Source: Zhengitettix transpicula (Eukaryota; Arthropoda; Insecta; Orthoptera; Tetrigidae). Taken from it: a DNA stretch of 64,000 bases. Position numbers and translations under genes: made by a program. Position 1 is the stretch's first letter. Each line of letters starts with the position of its first letter. The notes below the pieces were generated by a model. That model was not told where the DNA came from and made no database searches. It saw nothing but the letters and a program-made list of their open reading frames with translations. This document shows positions 22,690 to 33,818 of this stretch, piece by piece. Location: contig CM073596.1 of NCBI GenBank assembly GCA_037074705.1, forward strand, positions 28,494,001 through 28,558,000, written 5' to 3'.

Positions 22690-22810
22690 AAATGGCTTTT
22701 GAGTTTTGTAAACTGACGAGTGCAGTTGTGTCACTCTAGGCTCTTTTGATGAAAGGAACAAGGATCCCAGAAACGTAGTGTGCTGTTTATATTTTTTTCT
22801 GTATTTTGTT
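22690..22810 (+). mobile_element. Hammerhead-like / Penelope-type element fragment
   Basis: Plus-strand relative of 13529-13660: GAGTGCAGTTGTGTCACTCT, AGGCTCTTTTGATGAAAGGA, ACAAGGATCCCAGAAACGTA, GTGTGCTGTTTATA. The core is TTGATGA ... GAAACG at 22746-22775, with C3 of the hammerhead core changed to T. Decayed; function inferred from the motif only. Confidence 0.5.
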
Positions 22811-24759
22811 ATGTTTTATTATGATTATAATTCTACCTTAATGTTTACAAACAGTTCTGCGTTTATTCCTAATGTTATTTCTGGAAAATAAGATAATTTG
22901 AAATACAGTGAGGAATTTTAAGATCTAATTTATTTTATAATATTCTACTTCTGAATTTCAAAATTTACTTTCACGCTTAAAATGTTAGATAAAATGCGAA
23001 ATTTATTTTTACCTTAATAAAATTTCGCTCTGCCTTCTTTTTATCGTTAATAAAAAATAACATTTTAAAGTTCCCAGAATCCTAAATCGATAATAAATTT
23101 TGCAGGGTACTAAATCGCTCTCCAAGTAGTTGTTTCTCTGAAGAAAGTTATGATTCACAGCGTAAATCTTCTGTGAATACGTCGCCCTCCAGGATGACAT
23201 AGAATTTTTATAAGTCAAGAGGGAGAGGCGATGAGAAACTTCAAGAGGGGGAGCAAAGCGATCTCTCGTAGCGTAGCTCAATGAAAAGGGGGAGTTTCGA
23301 ATTGATATATGGCTCGAGGAGTCTCTTAAAAAAATGAATTGTACATTATAATGTAAGTTGTAACGTTTCTTCCAGCGACTGGTTCAATCGTTAGTTATAC
23401 GTCGGAACAACAAGTGCTTCGTTACTTCTTTTATATTCGTAAATTGTTACGTGCTCATTACATATTTTTTTTCAAAAAGGCCATTGCTTGTAACTATATA
23501 TAGAAATATATATAATTACTTATAGATCGAAGCAACACAAACCCACCAACATAAATTGTTTTTAAACTTACATGCTTGATTTTTTGCCGTAAAATTTATT
23601 TTTCAGAAGTAACAAAAAATATTACAAAATTCTACGTTATTATTATTATTATTGACTTACATTATATCGTATAACTAAACTGAAATATAATTTTTTTATA
23701 GAAAAAGTACCTGAGAAATCCTTCTACTTGAACTTTAGAGATAAGACCGTCAATAGTCTTATAAAGGCTAGGCGAAATGACTCCGAAAAATGATTTTAGG
23801 TGTACAAAGAATATTATACGTTCATTTATACCCTAAAACGTACGGTCTGGAGTTCCCCGCATTCAACAAGTAACTGTACACGGGCTGATGTATTGCTCAA
23901 ATTTCCGTCTAGCCGTAGCCGCTCTAAATAAGTTTCTGAAATTTAGACCGAGTTTTTTACCTCCGAGTCAATTTATAAGCAAAATAATTATTTCAACTGA
24001 AAAAATAAAAATTTATTCAATACCCGATTATAATAATTATAAAATAATTGGAATTTTGTAGCCATAATATTTTTTTCTTGCCCCAGAATGTGTTAATATT
24101 ATAATTTTGGTTTTTAATATTTGCTATTAACTTAGTAAATCTATTTTGGACCAGTTAAATGGAATCAATCGTGGCATTAAGTCGGTAGAGTTATTGTACG
24201 AATTAACACGTAGAAACTGTATTCGTAGTTGAGAAGATAGGGGATGCGAGTGTAAGTACAGGAGGCTGAGAGTTGTCTAATTAGCATGCAGACCAGGCCG
24301 GGACAGCGGATGCTCTGTGCAACCACGCCCAACAAAATCACCCGTACAACTGCGGCTACGAGCGGCATACCAAGCACCTCATTTCCCCGGCTCTACTTCC
24401 CTCCCTTGGCTCAATGTCTTACGTGATACAGCGCCAGCCATATACCTTACAAATAATCTCTCTGTTCAGATTATAATCATCTAATCATTATACGCAAAAA
24501 AAACACTAATATTAATAAATATTGAAGGGGGTCAGTAAATAGTTGAATTCACTACTTCTTAAATATGTCTGAAGTGTTGCTGAAAGAAAGTTCAAGCAGC
24601 AGTAGAAGACTATCCAACTTTATTCGATTTCTTTCGTAAAAAACATAAATTATTTACATAAATGCCAACTATTCCAGAACCAAGAAGCACAAAAAGTCGT
24701 AAATTATTCCATCGAATATTGTAACCATATCATTTTCGCTTACTATCAAAACTAAATAT
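22811..24759. other. No recognised feature
   Basis: AT-rich. A short (ATT)n run lies near 23637-23652. A GC-normal stretch at about 24170-24450 shows no known motif. Confidence 0.4.
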
Positions 24760-25260
24760 TCTAATAAATATATCAGAGCGTTTGTTTGTATGTTTCGAAT
24801 ACAAATCTACACCCGAGGAGAAAATTTCACAAAATTTCGTACCAGTGTTACTTGCGATTAGGAAACAAACACTGTTGTGGGTGGAAATATTCAAACACGC
24901 TAAACCGGCCAACGTTTCAGCCGGATAATTATTTTTAGGGGTCACAGAGATTGATAGTGTTTCTAACAATAAAAACTGTGTATTATATTAACCTCTTACA
25001 GCGTGGGGAAAGTAGCACCCTTAGAGGTGGGGGTGGAGGAGCGTTACAAGAAAACAACGCGAATACAACCGTGATTGGAGTCAAAATCGGGGTTATGGAT
25101 GTCGCTGAGTTTAAGTATGACATTCAATTTTCCATTTAACAACCGCCAGGGGCGAGGTTGGACGGGGATGGAAATTTTGAAACATGCAAACACGATCGAT
25201 ATTTGCTTTGAATAAATATTTTTCGGGGTTAATTAGATTGATAGTATTCCTTATTCTCCT
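24760..25260 (+). mobile_element. Helitron family B, 3'-truncated copy
   Basis: Opens TCTAATAAATATATCAGAGC and proceeds through CAAATCTACACCCGAGGAG, GGAAACAAACACTGTTG, GGTCACAGAGATTGATAGTG and GGGGGTGGAGGAGCGTTACA, in the order seen at 21064. It stops within a module at ATTAGATTGATAGTATTCC, and the CTRR terminus is missing. Confidence 0.8.
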
Positions 25261-27084
25261 GCCCTCTGACTGGCGCTGCTTTCCACGATAGACATTGGAA
25301 CACTAGTTTCGATTAAGTCTAAGTTCTACTCCCATCTAAGGAGGTTCAGTTCAATTAGTTAAATTTTAGAAATGTGATTTTTATTAATTTACTTTCAGGT
25401 TGTTAGCTACATTTTAGTCTTTTGCCTATATCGATATAAACCGATTACTTTATATATATATATGCATTACCTTGTTTTTAAATACAATAACTAATATTTA
25501 TTTCGGGTCCTCGTATTTCTGGTACAAAGAAAGCTCTGTATAAATTAATGTGACGCATTAAAAATTAAAATATTAATTAATATATAATTTTAACTTTTTT
25601 TCACTATTGAATGGAAAGCTACTTCAATATTTATGTTTCCGTTGCAACACTTGTTAACACAACCGTATTACTGACTGTGAGACGACTCAAATAAGTTTTA
25701 AGAGTAGTAATAGTGATTTTTATCATGTTTCTGAAGCCTTCAGACGGAAATTGTGACCGTGAAACGTACCGCAACATGAAAAGAACTCTACGGTTCAGAA
25801 CATTTTCCAGAGAGAGAGAGAACATTTGTGATATGTGTCTGAGTCATGCGAACTCTCTATTTGTCCGTCTGTAAAAGCTGAGAACTGACAAACTCCAATT
25901 TAATGGAGCGAAAGGAAGAGTTCTGCTGTCCCGGAAAACAGCTTCTTCGACCCCCATCTAAAAAAAAAAGCTTTTATCGCTTACACTAGTGTTCTTGCTT
26001 TTTTCCTTTTTTTCTCTGCAGAAGAGGATATGGAATAGCATAGCATTTTTCAATGGTCGTGATAAAATGCGTCATATTTCACGCTTTTTGAATTATGCTT
26101 ATGGAACGTGGTTGATAGCGGTAGAATACCTCAGCTAAGAGTAGCTTTAAAATTACCATTTGGTTTTCAGTGACAGATAATTGTAGTTGTAGCAATTAAC
26201 AAATATGGGCCTAAAATATGAAATCAGAAATTCCAAATGAAAGGAACTTTCGTGAACATACCATTTACTCTGGAGATACTCTGGAGGTTTTTCTTCAAAT
26301 TGTCTCAGGTTTCTTGTAATGTTATTGAAAGTTGAGAAAATAAAAACTATAACAACAGTCTTGGAGTATTAAAAATTTCTATTACAGTTGGTAAAGGATT
26401 CCCGTTTACGACGATTATGATAATGCTATGACGATCAACAAACCTTTATCCAGTGATTTGCTGCAGTATAAGTAATTCGCTATAATTTAGTCAGCTTCCT
26501 CAAGTGAAATGATAGATTCGGCAGCGTGACAACAGGATAACTGTCAAATTAAGAACGGGAAGCTGTATTTCATATTGAAAGACTGATTCAAGGAATGCGA
26601 CAGCAATAAGATGTTCGTAACCCGGGGAAAAAACCTAAAAAAAAATTCATACAAATTAGTCTGCTTGAAATCAAGGTGCTTCATAATTGTCCTCGACCAG
26701 AAAATGTGAGATTGTCAACCTCAACGAGTAATGCTAGCCTGGTCTTCAGATAAAGGACGATGGAAGAAAAGGAGTAATCTGGCCTTACAGACGAATATCG
26801 ATTTTGTCTCGGTCAAAATGACCGTCGTTATCGTGTCCGAAGACGTGTTGGGGGAGGGTGGGGGGGGGGAGACCGTGCGGATCAATTAATTGAGGAACCC
26901 AGGGCTGGCTCCAGGCATTACGGCTTGGGGACCAATTACGAACGCTGTTTTCACCGTCGCATAGTCTGCAGTACTTAAAGTCAAAAATAGAAAAATTAAC
27001 GCAGGTATTTTCTTTTATATGGTAAATATGTTTACACTCTCACTGCACGTGTCTTACTGATCCTACAAGACAGTTCAGCCCCAA
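25261..27084. other. No gene recognised; contains one dispersed repeat
   Basis: AT-rich overall. The 130 bp repeat at 25838-25962 is listed separately. A (G)10-type run lies near 26860. Patches at 26500-26950 are GC-normal but not identifiable. Confidence 0.4.
25838..25962 (+). repeat. 130 bp dispersed repeat (copy 2)
   Basis: Partner of 2386-2515. The best conserved part is TAATGGAGCGAAAGGAAGAG. Confidence 0.65.
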
Positions 27085-27840
27085 TAATAAAAAAGGATGT
27101 ATATTTGTGTGTATGTATTTATGTTATTCCCTATACTCGTTTAAACGCGTGGATAGATTTTTTTAAAAAAATTGGTAGACAATTTGTGCTTCAACACACG
27201 AGAAACGGTTCTGTGAGGGGTGAAAAAAAACCGTAGCATAAAGGTGGAAAGAATAATAATTAAAAACATGATCATTTTGTGTTAAATTTCTGCGTGCCAA
27301 GAGATCGTGAGGTCACAGCACACGCGATAGTGACACATTACTACGAGACGATCCTGCACTACGAAGTAAACAGTTCCGTTTTTCGTAATTAAGTAATATT
27401 TTGTTTGAAAAAAAGAACCGTAATTTTATACAGCGCTACTCCATGAAATGATAAAAAAAACAATATGAAATACTTTACGATTCCTGCGGAAAATGTGAGT
27501 TAATTTACGTGCCATATTAGTGACTTCAATATGGCGACTATTGATTACTATGTGAATCTACGTAACATATTCACAAATTTCATCTTTCGTAATGTCTGAA
27601 CACTGAGGGACAATTACATTCTGCACTACTCAAGGACTATATTTAAGTATTCTATTCGTCAAGAAATTCAGAGTTAAAGTCAATGTATTTTGTAGCTGTT
27701 CAATTAATGCACTTTCGGTACGGAATTAGGAACAGTTAGATGTAGATTAAATCACTTCTTGATTAAACATTAATATAGAATTAAATACATTTAAGGGTTT
27801 ATATAAATAAGTACACTGGCAAAGCCGGGGACCCAGCTAG
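27085..27840 (+). mobile_element. Helitron family A, nearly full-length
   Basis: 5' region AATAAAAAAGGATGTATATT follows a degraded start, and the 3' end is CTGGCAAAGCCGGGGACCCA then GCTAG at 27840, followed by T. The subterminal hairpin CTGGC-AAA-GCCGG is intact. The interior parallels 18521-19211, but the CRE octamer is mutated (TGAGGTCA). About 755 bp with no coding content. Confidence 0.88.
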
Positions 27841-29630
27841 TTTTCTAATAAAATGAACATGAATTAAATAAATAGTCTAAATTAGATTAATTAAAAAATA
27901 GCATTTTCCTCTCATTAAGTTTTGTAGATTCTTCTGAATCCCATAAATAATATAAAATAATTAATTATTGGAGTATAAAGTTCCTGGACTTTATTAAACT
28001 AATAACGTAATAACGCCACTGACCCTTTGGCAGTTACGGAGATGATCTGAATTTTTCAAACATAATCATTTTCTTTCTTACACAATAAAATGAAATTCAG
28101 GATATGTATTACACTGCGATTCTTTCGAAAAAAAAATATGTTACGAGTTTTCCTGGGGGATTTGAATACATCGTAAAATGTGGTCGTGATTCCGCCTTCA
28201 TACGGTCCCGAGAACGCACGCAGGAGCAATCGAGTCATGATATATATTCCTCTGCACAGAATATCATACGCCTCTAAACCTACATGTTCTTCATTGCGAA
28301 GCAAATCCGACGCGAACAATATTTTCGTCGCTACGAAAGGAAAAAACTTTGTTTTCAGGAAACATACGGATCTAATTAAGTTGGTATTTAGTAAATGTTT
28401 GTTCCTTGTAGTGAAAAATTTACACTACCATGTTAAAATATTTTAATTGGCTTAATTGAATTTTAGTATTTCCATCACATGTTTTAGGAATTATGCGAAT
28501 GCTTTTTGCCACTTTTTCTCGAGGTTTGTGCACTCTGGCCGAGGGATGATGGATTCCGAACACGGCGGCCATGACAGCGCCACGTGGATGGTATTCGCAC
28601 CACGCCAAGCACGTCGTTAGGAGGGGAGAGAGAGAGAGAGGGCTTGCGGAACGATTTAATATGGAATCGCCGGCAATCGCATTTAGCTTGCTGGAAATGA
28701 CAGTTGCGGCGGCGAGAGCTCGCGTGGGCTATTTACATTGAAACAGTTTTATGCGCGTATGGCGGGATCGTGAACATCAATTACGCAATTACAGCCGTGT
28801 GCGATTCTGCGCCCCGCAAAGTAAACATTGCGGTCGTCAAGGGGGATGGGGGGGTGCGAAACAAATGGCGTATCACTGCGGACATCATGCAAATATTATG
28901 CGTGCCTTGTTTCAACATTGATTTTTACTATGGGATTAAATTGTACATTGTTTCTGTTATGAAGAAAGAGATGGGAGGAGGTTATCCCATTACTTTGCAT
29001 TGTTTAGCTTTATGTAAACATTTGGAGGGGTTTTATCTACCGTCATACGACAGACGCTTATTGTAGCGACCAATTTGTATGTCGTAATCCGCGATTGTGC
29101 CACTGTCACCCGTTAATGTATATGAATGGCGCGTTTCCGTTCTATATTCCGTATTTCCGCTAGCGGAGAAGATCTAATGCAGAATAATAACGAAGTTGCT
29201 CATTTATAAGCGTAAACAACATTTTATATTCATAACTGATCCTCTGTATCTCATTATTCATATATCCGACACGGCTGGCTAAAAAGCAATAGTTTCAACT
29301 TAAGTCCGGTACTTAGCAATTCTCTTATTGTGGCTGTAATTAAATTTATTCTGGTTACAAGGATTTTAATATTCTTCTAACCGTTTATGAGGGCTCGTAT
29401 GACTGGTTCCCGGTTTTATTTCTAGAAACATGTTACTTTTATTTATGAAATTATAATACACATTATAAAATTTGTTTAAATACCTTTTGGTAATATAAGG
29501 AATAAATAAATAATGGAGTACCTATTTTTTTAAATACTACAAACGGGTCTGAATCATTACATCTGCAATGATGATTCTGCTAACATATAAAAAATTTAAA
29601 ATGATTAACGTCTGATTGAAAATAATGAAT
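27841..29630. other. No gene recognised; possible conserved non-coding block
   Basis: A GC-normal tract at 28500-29060 contains a (GA)n run (28622-28641), ATCGCCGGCAATCGCATTTA and ATCAATTACGCAATTACAGC, with TAAT-core sites of homeodomain type. A 120-codon open frame at 28704-29066 resembles nothing I know and is not called as a gene. Confidence 0.35.
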
Positions 29631-29758
29631 AAGAAAGATAGCCAATACAGATAAAAAAAAGGTAATATAAATACCACACTATTTGTTTTGAAGAATATTT
29701 CATTTATTATGTGTGGTATTTATATTACCTTTTTTTGTCTGTATTGGCTATCTTTCTT
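29631..29758. mobile_element. 48 bp stem hairpin element
   Basis: Arms 29631-29679 and 29711-29758 are reverse complements with one substitution and one indel around a 31 bp loop. The arm contains GAAAGATAGCCAATACAG and GGTAATATAAATACCACAC. Part of it equals one end of the hammerhead-like element at 13529 (GAAAGATAGCTATTCAGAC, GTAATATAAATACTACAC), so this looks like a head-to-head pair of that element's ends. Confidence 0.8.
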
Positions 29759-29984
29759 TTTCATAAAAAAAAAATTATTTCACTACAATGCTAAATTTTT
29801 GTTTGCGTACATGAGAAACATGTCATTCGTTTATATAATTTTTTATAATGGTCTAGTATCCAGGAAATAATTATTAAATTCCTTTCCAGAAAGTTTTAGT
29901 GTCTAAATATCTATTTTTTAAATTGTTTGCTAAATAAAAATTAATACATAGAGTAATAATGAATCAGATGAACTCAAAATGTTA

Positions 29985-30604
29985 TCTTCTATTAAATAAA
30001 ATTGCCTTAGATGTGTACGTACGTATATATATACATATATATACGTTCCACCTACAAATGTACACTCCAAATTTCGTACACGTATTCTTTTGCGATCAGG
30101 AACAAACACGATTACCATCACCACCACCACGAGCGGGTGTGGCCGGGATTTTCAAATATGCTAAAATGCTCGAATAAATATTTTACAGGCTCAAAAGATT
30201 GATGGTGTTTCCATCGACGTTATCTGCGTATAATTTCAACCCCTTACGGGAAGGGAGCATTGTTAGGGGTAGGGGTGCGGGGGTCGTTACAAGAAAACGA
30301 CGTGAAATCAACCGATATTGCAGTCAAATCCCGGATTGTGAATGTCGCTGCGTTTAATTATGCCATTCAACTTGCTATTTAACTCATTGTAGCGGGGATG
30401 TAAATTTTCAAACCTGTTTAAACGGACGATATAATCATCGAAAGAAAATTTTTCGTGGTTACCGAGTTCAAACCCTTTCGGCATGGAGGTGAGCACGTGT
30501 ATGAAGGGGCGTTACATAAAAATAACCCAAAAGCCACCGAGATTGGAGTAAAATCGGGGGTTATGAATGTATGACAACCCGGGCAACGCCGACCACTCAG
30601 ATAG
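29985..30604 (+). mobile_element. Helitron family B, both ends present
   Basis: Starts TCTTCTATTAAATAAAATTG after A and ends GGGCAACGCCGACCACTCAG then ATAG before T. Internal modules parallel 21064-21982: ATTTCGTACACGTATTC, GATTGATGGTGTTTCCATCG, GTTACAAGAAAACGACG and GTTACATAAAAATAACCC. About 620 bp, shorter by loss of one internal module. No coding sequence. Confidence 0.82.
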
Positions 30605-32334
30605 TGTCATATACAATCAGAGATTGAGTCCGTGTTTCATTAATTCAAGCATGAATTATCTAGTTAATATTTTTAGCTTTAGTTACCCGTGTAAGGTTCT
30701 CGGTTAAATCCTCCACAAATTGACTCGAATGAGAAATTTTGACCATTTGAAACATTATAAACATTCTTAAAATCCAATGACGATGTTAACAATATTGTAC
30801 CTTCTGAAATTCACAGCTTTTTACGCGATGAAGCACTTCACCGTAAGGTAGCAAACAGCCCATTGCCGGACACGAATCGCTTGTTGTGAAGGTAGTCATC
30901 ACATTTATCGCTGTCTGGTATCTGGAATGAACTCGCCATCCGACAGAACATTCTCATTCAAATTAGGCACGACTGGGGACCGCCATTTACATACGGGCGA
31001 GGCTTCTATTATTATTTTTTTTTCTTCTCCTCATGTGGCCTCCCACGGTTTGTGCACCTGTTGCGATTCCTAGAAGCTAATTCAGAGACAGAAACACCGC
31101 ATCCCACGTGTTATTAGCTGCCAAGTAACTCTTTACGATTGACTCAAAATTAGTAAGTAATTGGACTGGAATGACTATAATTTGCCCATGACGTCAAGTC
31201 AAGGATTTTTTTCCCCCTCTCATACTTATTTTCTTCATGAGTCCTAATTTACAGAATCACATAAGAAAATAATGGATAAATACATGTGTACATAAAATAT
31301 AAATATTCCAACACAGAATCCCATTACGCAGAAAAATAATTACATTCATAATTTATTTTGTATAATTTCAGCTGTTTTATGATGCACGCTGAATTCCTTC
31401 CCGTTTATATGATTAAAAAAATATTTTTCACCTTGTTAGCTGTCGTCACTACCGTTACTCAAAAGTAAAGTGACACTCTAATTTTGGAAACATATCTATG
31501 ATTATATTTTTGAGAAAAATGAATCAGATAAATCTCTCTTCAAGGTTCGGCAATAAAATCAACCCTTATAATATTGTACTGTTGAACTGAAAGGAATATT
31601 TTAACTAATATATCAGTTATTTGATTTCTTCCTTCTGGTTACAGCTAAAATCAGTTTTTGTATCACAATAATTTTTGAGGAAATATAATTGCAATAATAT
31701 AACAAATCATTTATTCTTGAAAATATTCCCCAAGCATTGAAAATTTTTAGATGATTGTTAAGTGTTTGTCTCAACTGTTTACCAGAGAGAACCAGGATCA
31801 GTATTTTAGGTTGGATTTACAATTAAAAAGTAATTAAAATAACCATGAGAATTAATTGAAAGACAATTGCCTTTTCAAACTATTTCTTTTAGTTATTTTA
31901 TATTCATTATTATGCATATAGGAATTGATAGAAAACTATTTCGAAGTAAAGAAGCATCTTGTGTTTCTCTCGGGCAAGTAACAGACGTACATTGTTCGAT
32001 GTAAAGATCGGTCGAGTCTCCCCTCGGGAGTAGCTCTTACCGTTTCCCTGCTTGCCTGTGTCAAAATACACCAGTTCTTTAGGGGAAGATGCATCTAGAC
32101 ATCTGCCTGCCTGAAGCCTCTCAAATTTATGAGCTTATTAGTGTATGTAACATTTTAATTAGATGCTGATTTTGCTTTATACTTAAACTGGCTGAGTTCC
32201 GAGCGTTGAACGTGGTAATCATTTAGAAATTTACCATCAAATATGTGAAATTATAATGACATACGCATATAACCAAAACGTTTCAAGAATCTCACTTGAA
32301 ATAATTTGTCAGTTTTAGGACATTAAAAATATAT
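30605..32334. other. No recognised feature
   Basis: AT-rich, with a more balanced patch at 30830-31120. Nothing identified. Confidence 0.4.
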
Positions 32335-33047
32335 TAAATTATAACGATTAACTAATATTAAATATTGATTTTACCATTATTTTATGTATCTTCCAGTACA
32401 TATAAAATTGGTCAAAACCAATATATTGTTCTCGGAGTTCAACCGGGTTTTGTATAATTATAGTCGAACGCAACGTGACGACAGAGCTTTTAGTCGTCGA
32501 AACGTTGCGTTCCACTATAATTATGAATATATTGAACAACTACACCGGGAAAGGCTTCGATCGTTGGTCAAAACCATGTTACGTGCAATATTCATGGGAT
32601 GTCAGTCATTTAAAAGTCAAGTTATTTAAAAGAAAATTAGTTCCACAGATGGTATAATATTTCGTGTTGTTTCTTATTATGATTTTATGGAGTACTGATT
32701 GATAAAATTATTCTTTTTATTCAATCGAAATATTTCTGTTTTATTTCCCTACAAAAAAAAGAACTTTTTACTTTGTTGCGCGGTACCGTTGCGTAGTAAC
32801 GTTTCTCTCGCGTGCGGTGTGTCGTCATGGACTCTTTGCGAGCAGTAATTAAACACACAATGATCACTTTTTAAATTTATAATTATTTCCACATTTCTGC
32901 TAGAGATTACTCGTCCTTACAGTACCGTTTATAGTGATTTGAAGAATGTGTGCGCTAATTTTTGTTGCAATCGGTCCACGCCTTTAAATCTGTATAGAGA
33001 TTAACGTAAATACATACATACAAATATACATCCTTTTTTCTATACAA
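32335..33047 (-). mobile_element. Helitron family A, variant copy with nested hairpin insertion
   Basis: On the minus strand the 5' part (AAAAAAGGATGTATATTTGT) ends near 33047. The middle has a mutated CRE region (GACGACAC). The 3' half matches only the 6460-6990 copy (TTTATGTATCTTCCAGTACA and TCAGTCATTTAAAAGTCAAG on plus). It is interrupted at 32421-32563 by a hairpin insertion with duplicated target. The canonical CTAG end is not identified. Confidence 0.78.
32421..32563. mobile_element. 143 bp hairpin insertion with 13 bp target duplication
   Basis: TTGGTCAAAACCA occurs exactly at 32408-32420 and 32564-32576, and the related Helitron at 6.5 kb lacks everything between. The insert centres on a stem: 32454-32476 (ATAATTATAGTCGAACGCAA...) pairs with 32502-32524 with one mismatch, and GACGAC/GTCGTC extends it inward. 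GTGACGA ... CGTCGAAACGTTGCG resembles the hammerhead core strings (CTGANGA, GAAAC), with C3 replaced by G. Size, hairpin and TSD fit a tiny retrozyme-like or Penelope-derived element. Confidence 0.8.
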
Positions 33048-33273
33048 GTTGTGAATATTTTATTCAAAAATACTTAATTGTTTTTGGAAACATGTTTTAA
33101 CGGTAATAAGGTAAACATGAAGTATAACAAAATGTTATTGGTGTTACTTGTTAATGAAAAGAATTATTTGCGTTAATAGTTATACAGCAAGTTGCGAATT
33201 TATCAAACATACCTGAAGGGTGACAAAACGAAAATTATAAAAATCTATATTGTGCTACAATTCTAGCTTATAA

Positions 33274-33283
33274 CATACTATCC
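33274..33283 (+). repeat. Target-site duplication of repeat A copy R5
   Basis: CATACTATCC, repeated exactly at 33809-33818 on the other side of the element. Confidence 0.93.
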
Positions 33284-33808
33284 TCTTTTTTTTTTTTTGG
33301 GGGGGGGGTGTAGACACGCTATGTATAGGGTAATACACATAGTGGCAAATCCCCTCTTATAGCATAGGAAAGGGATTTGAAAGGGGGGATGCGGAAGGGT
33401 GGAGGAAGGTAGCCAAGAGTTAATTAGGCCCTCCGGGCTATGGTTTAAGGATCCTACCCGGCATTCGCCTAAAAGAAATGCAGGACAAACCCTAGAAAAA
33501 CCTGCATCAGGTAGGTCGGGCATTTGGTACTTGTCCCACGCCCTTCCGATGGCGGGAAAAGAATGAGCTGTGGGGTCGCAGCTTTCCCCTCGCCATGTCT
33601 CGACCAATTTTGGTGGCAGCTGGCTGACTATTCCAATAGGAATAGTGGACAACTCTTACCGTATGCCCAAGGTCTGCGATCCCGGAACATACACTTCTCA
33701 AAACAGGCCGAGGTGCCTCGGCATGTGGGAACCTTAGTTCAAAAAATCAGAGAGATGTGAAGGCATCCCCAAAGGTAGCCTCCGCCAGAGCTCTCTGGGA
33801 AGGTGATG
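33284..33808 (-). mobile_element. Repeat A retroposon, complete copy with 10 bp TSD (R5)
   Basis: The 525 bp between two perfect CATACTATCC repeats define the full unit. The plus strand starts with a (T)14 then (G)10 run, so the A-tail is on the minus strand. It ends GAGCTCTCTGGGAAGGTGAT. Landmarks in order are CATAGGAAAGGGATTTGAAA, GGATCCTACCCGGCATTCGC, GTAGGTCGGGCATT, GGTGGCAGCTGGCTGACTAT and GCCGAGGTGCCTCGGC. The structure (A-tail plus variable TSD) means insertion by target-primed reverse transcription, using another element's machinery since it has no RT. Confidence 0.95.
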
Positions 33809-33818
33809 CATACTATCC

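Noticed and set aside
28704..29066. 120-codon open frame in GC-normal DNA
   Set aside because: No domain, no similarity I recognise and no sign of flanking exons; composition alone can give this length.
32454..32524. miRNA precursor
   Set aside because: The stem is longer and straighter than typical, and the 13 bp duplication shows it is a mobile insertion.
33278..33652. 124-codon minus-strand open frame with the IPIGIV peptide
   Set aside because: It lies wholly inside a repeat A copy, starts in its T-run flank and is matched by open frames on the other strand. High GC explains the lack of stops.
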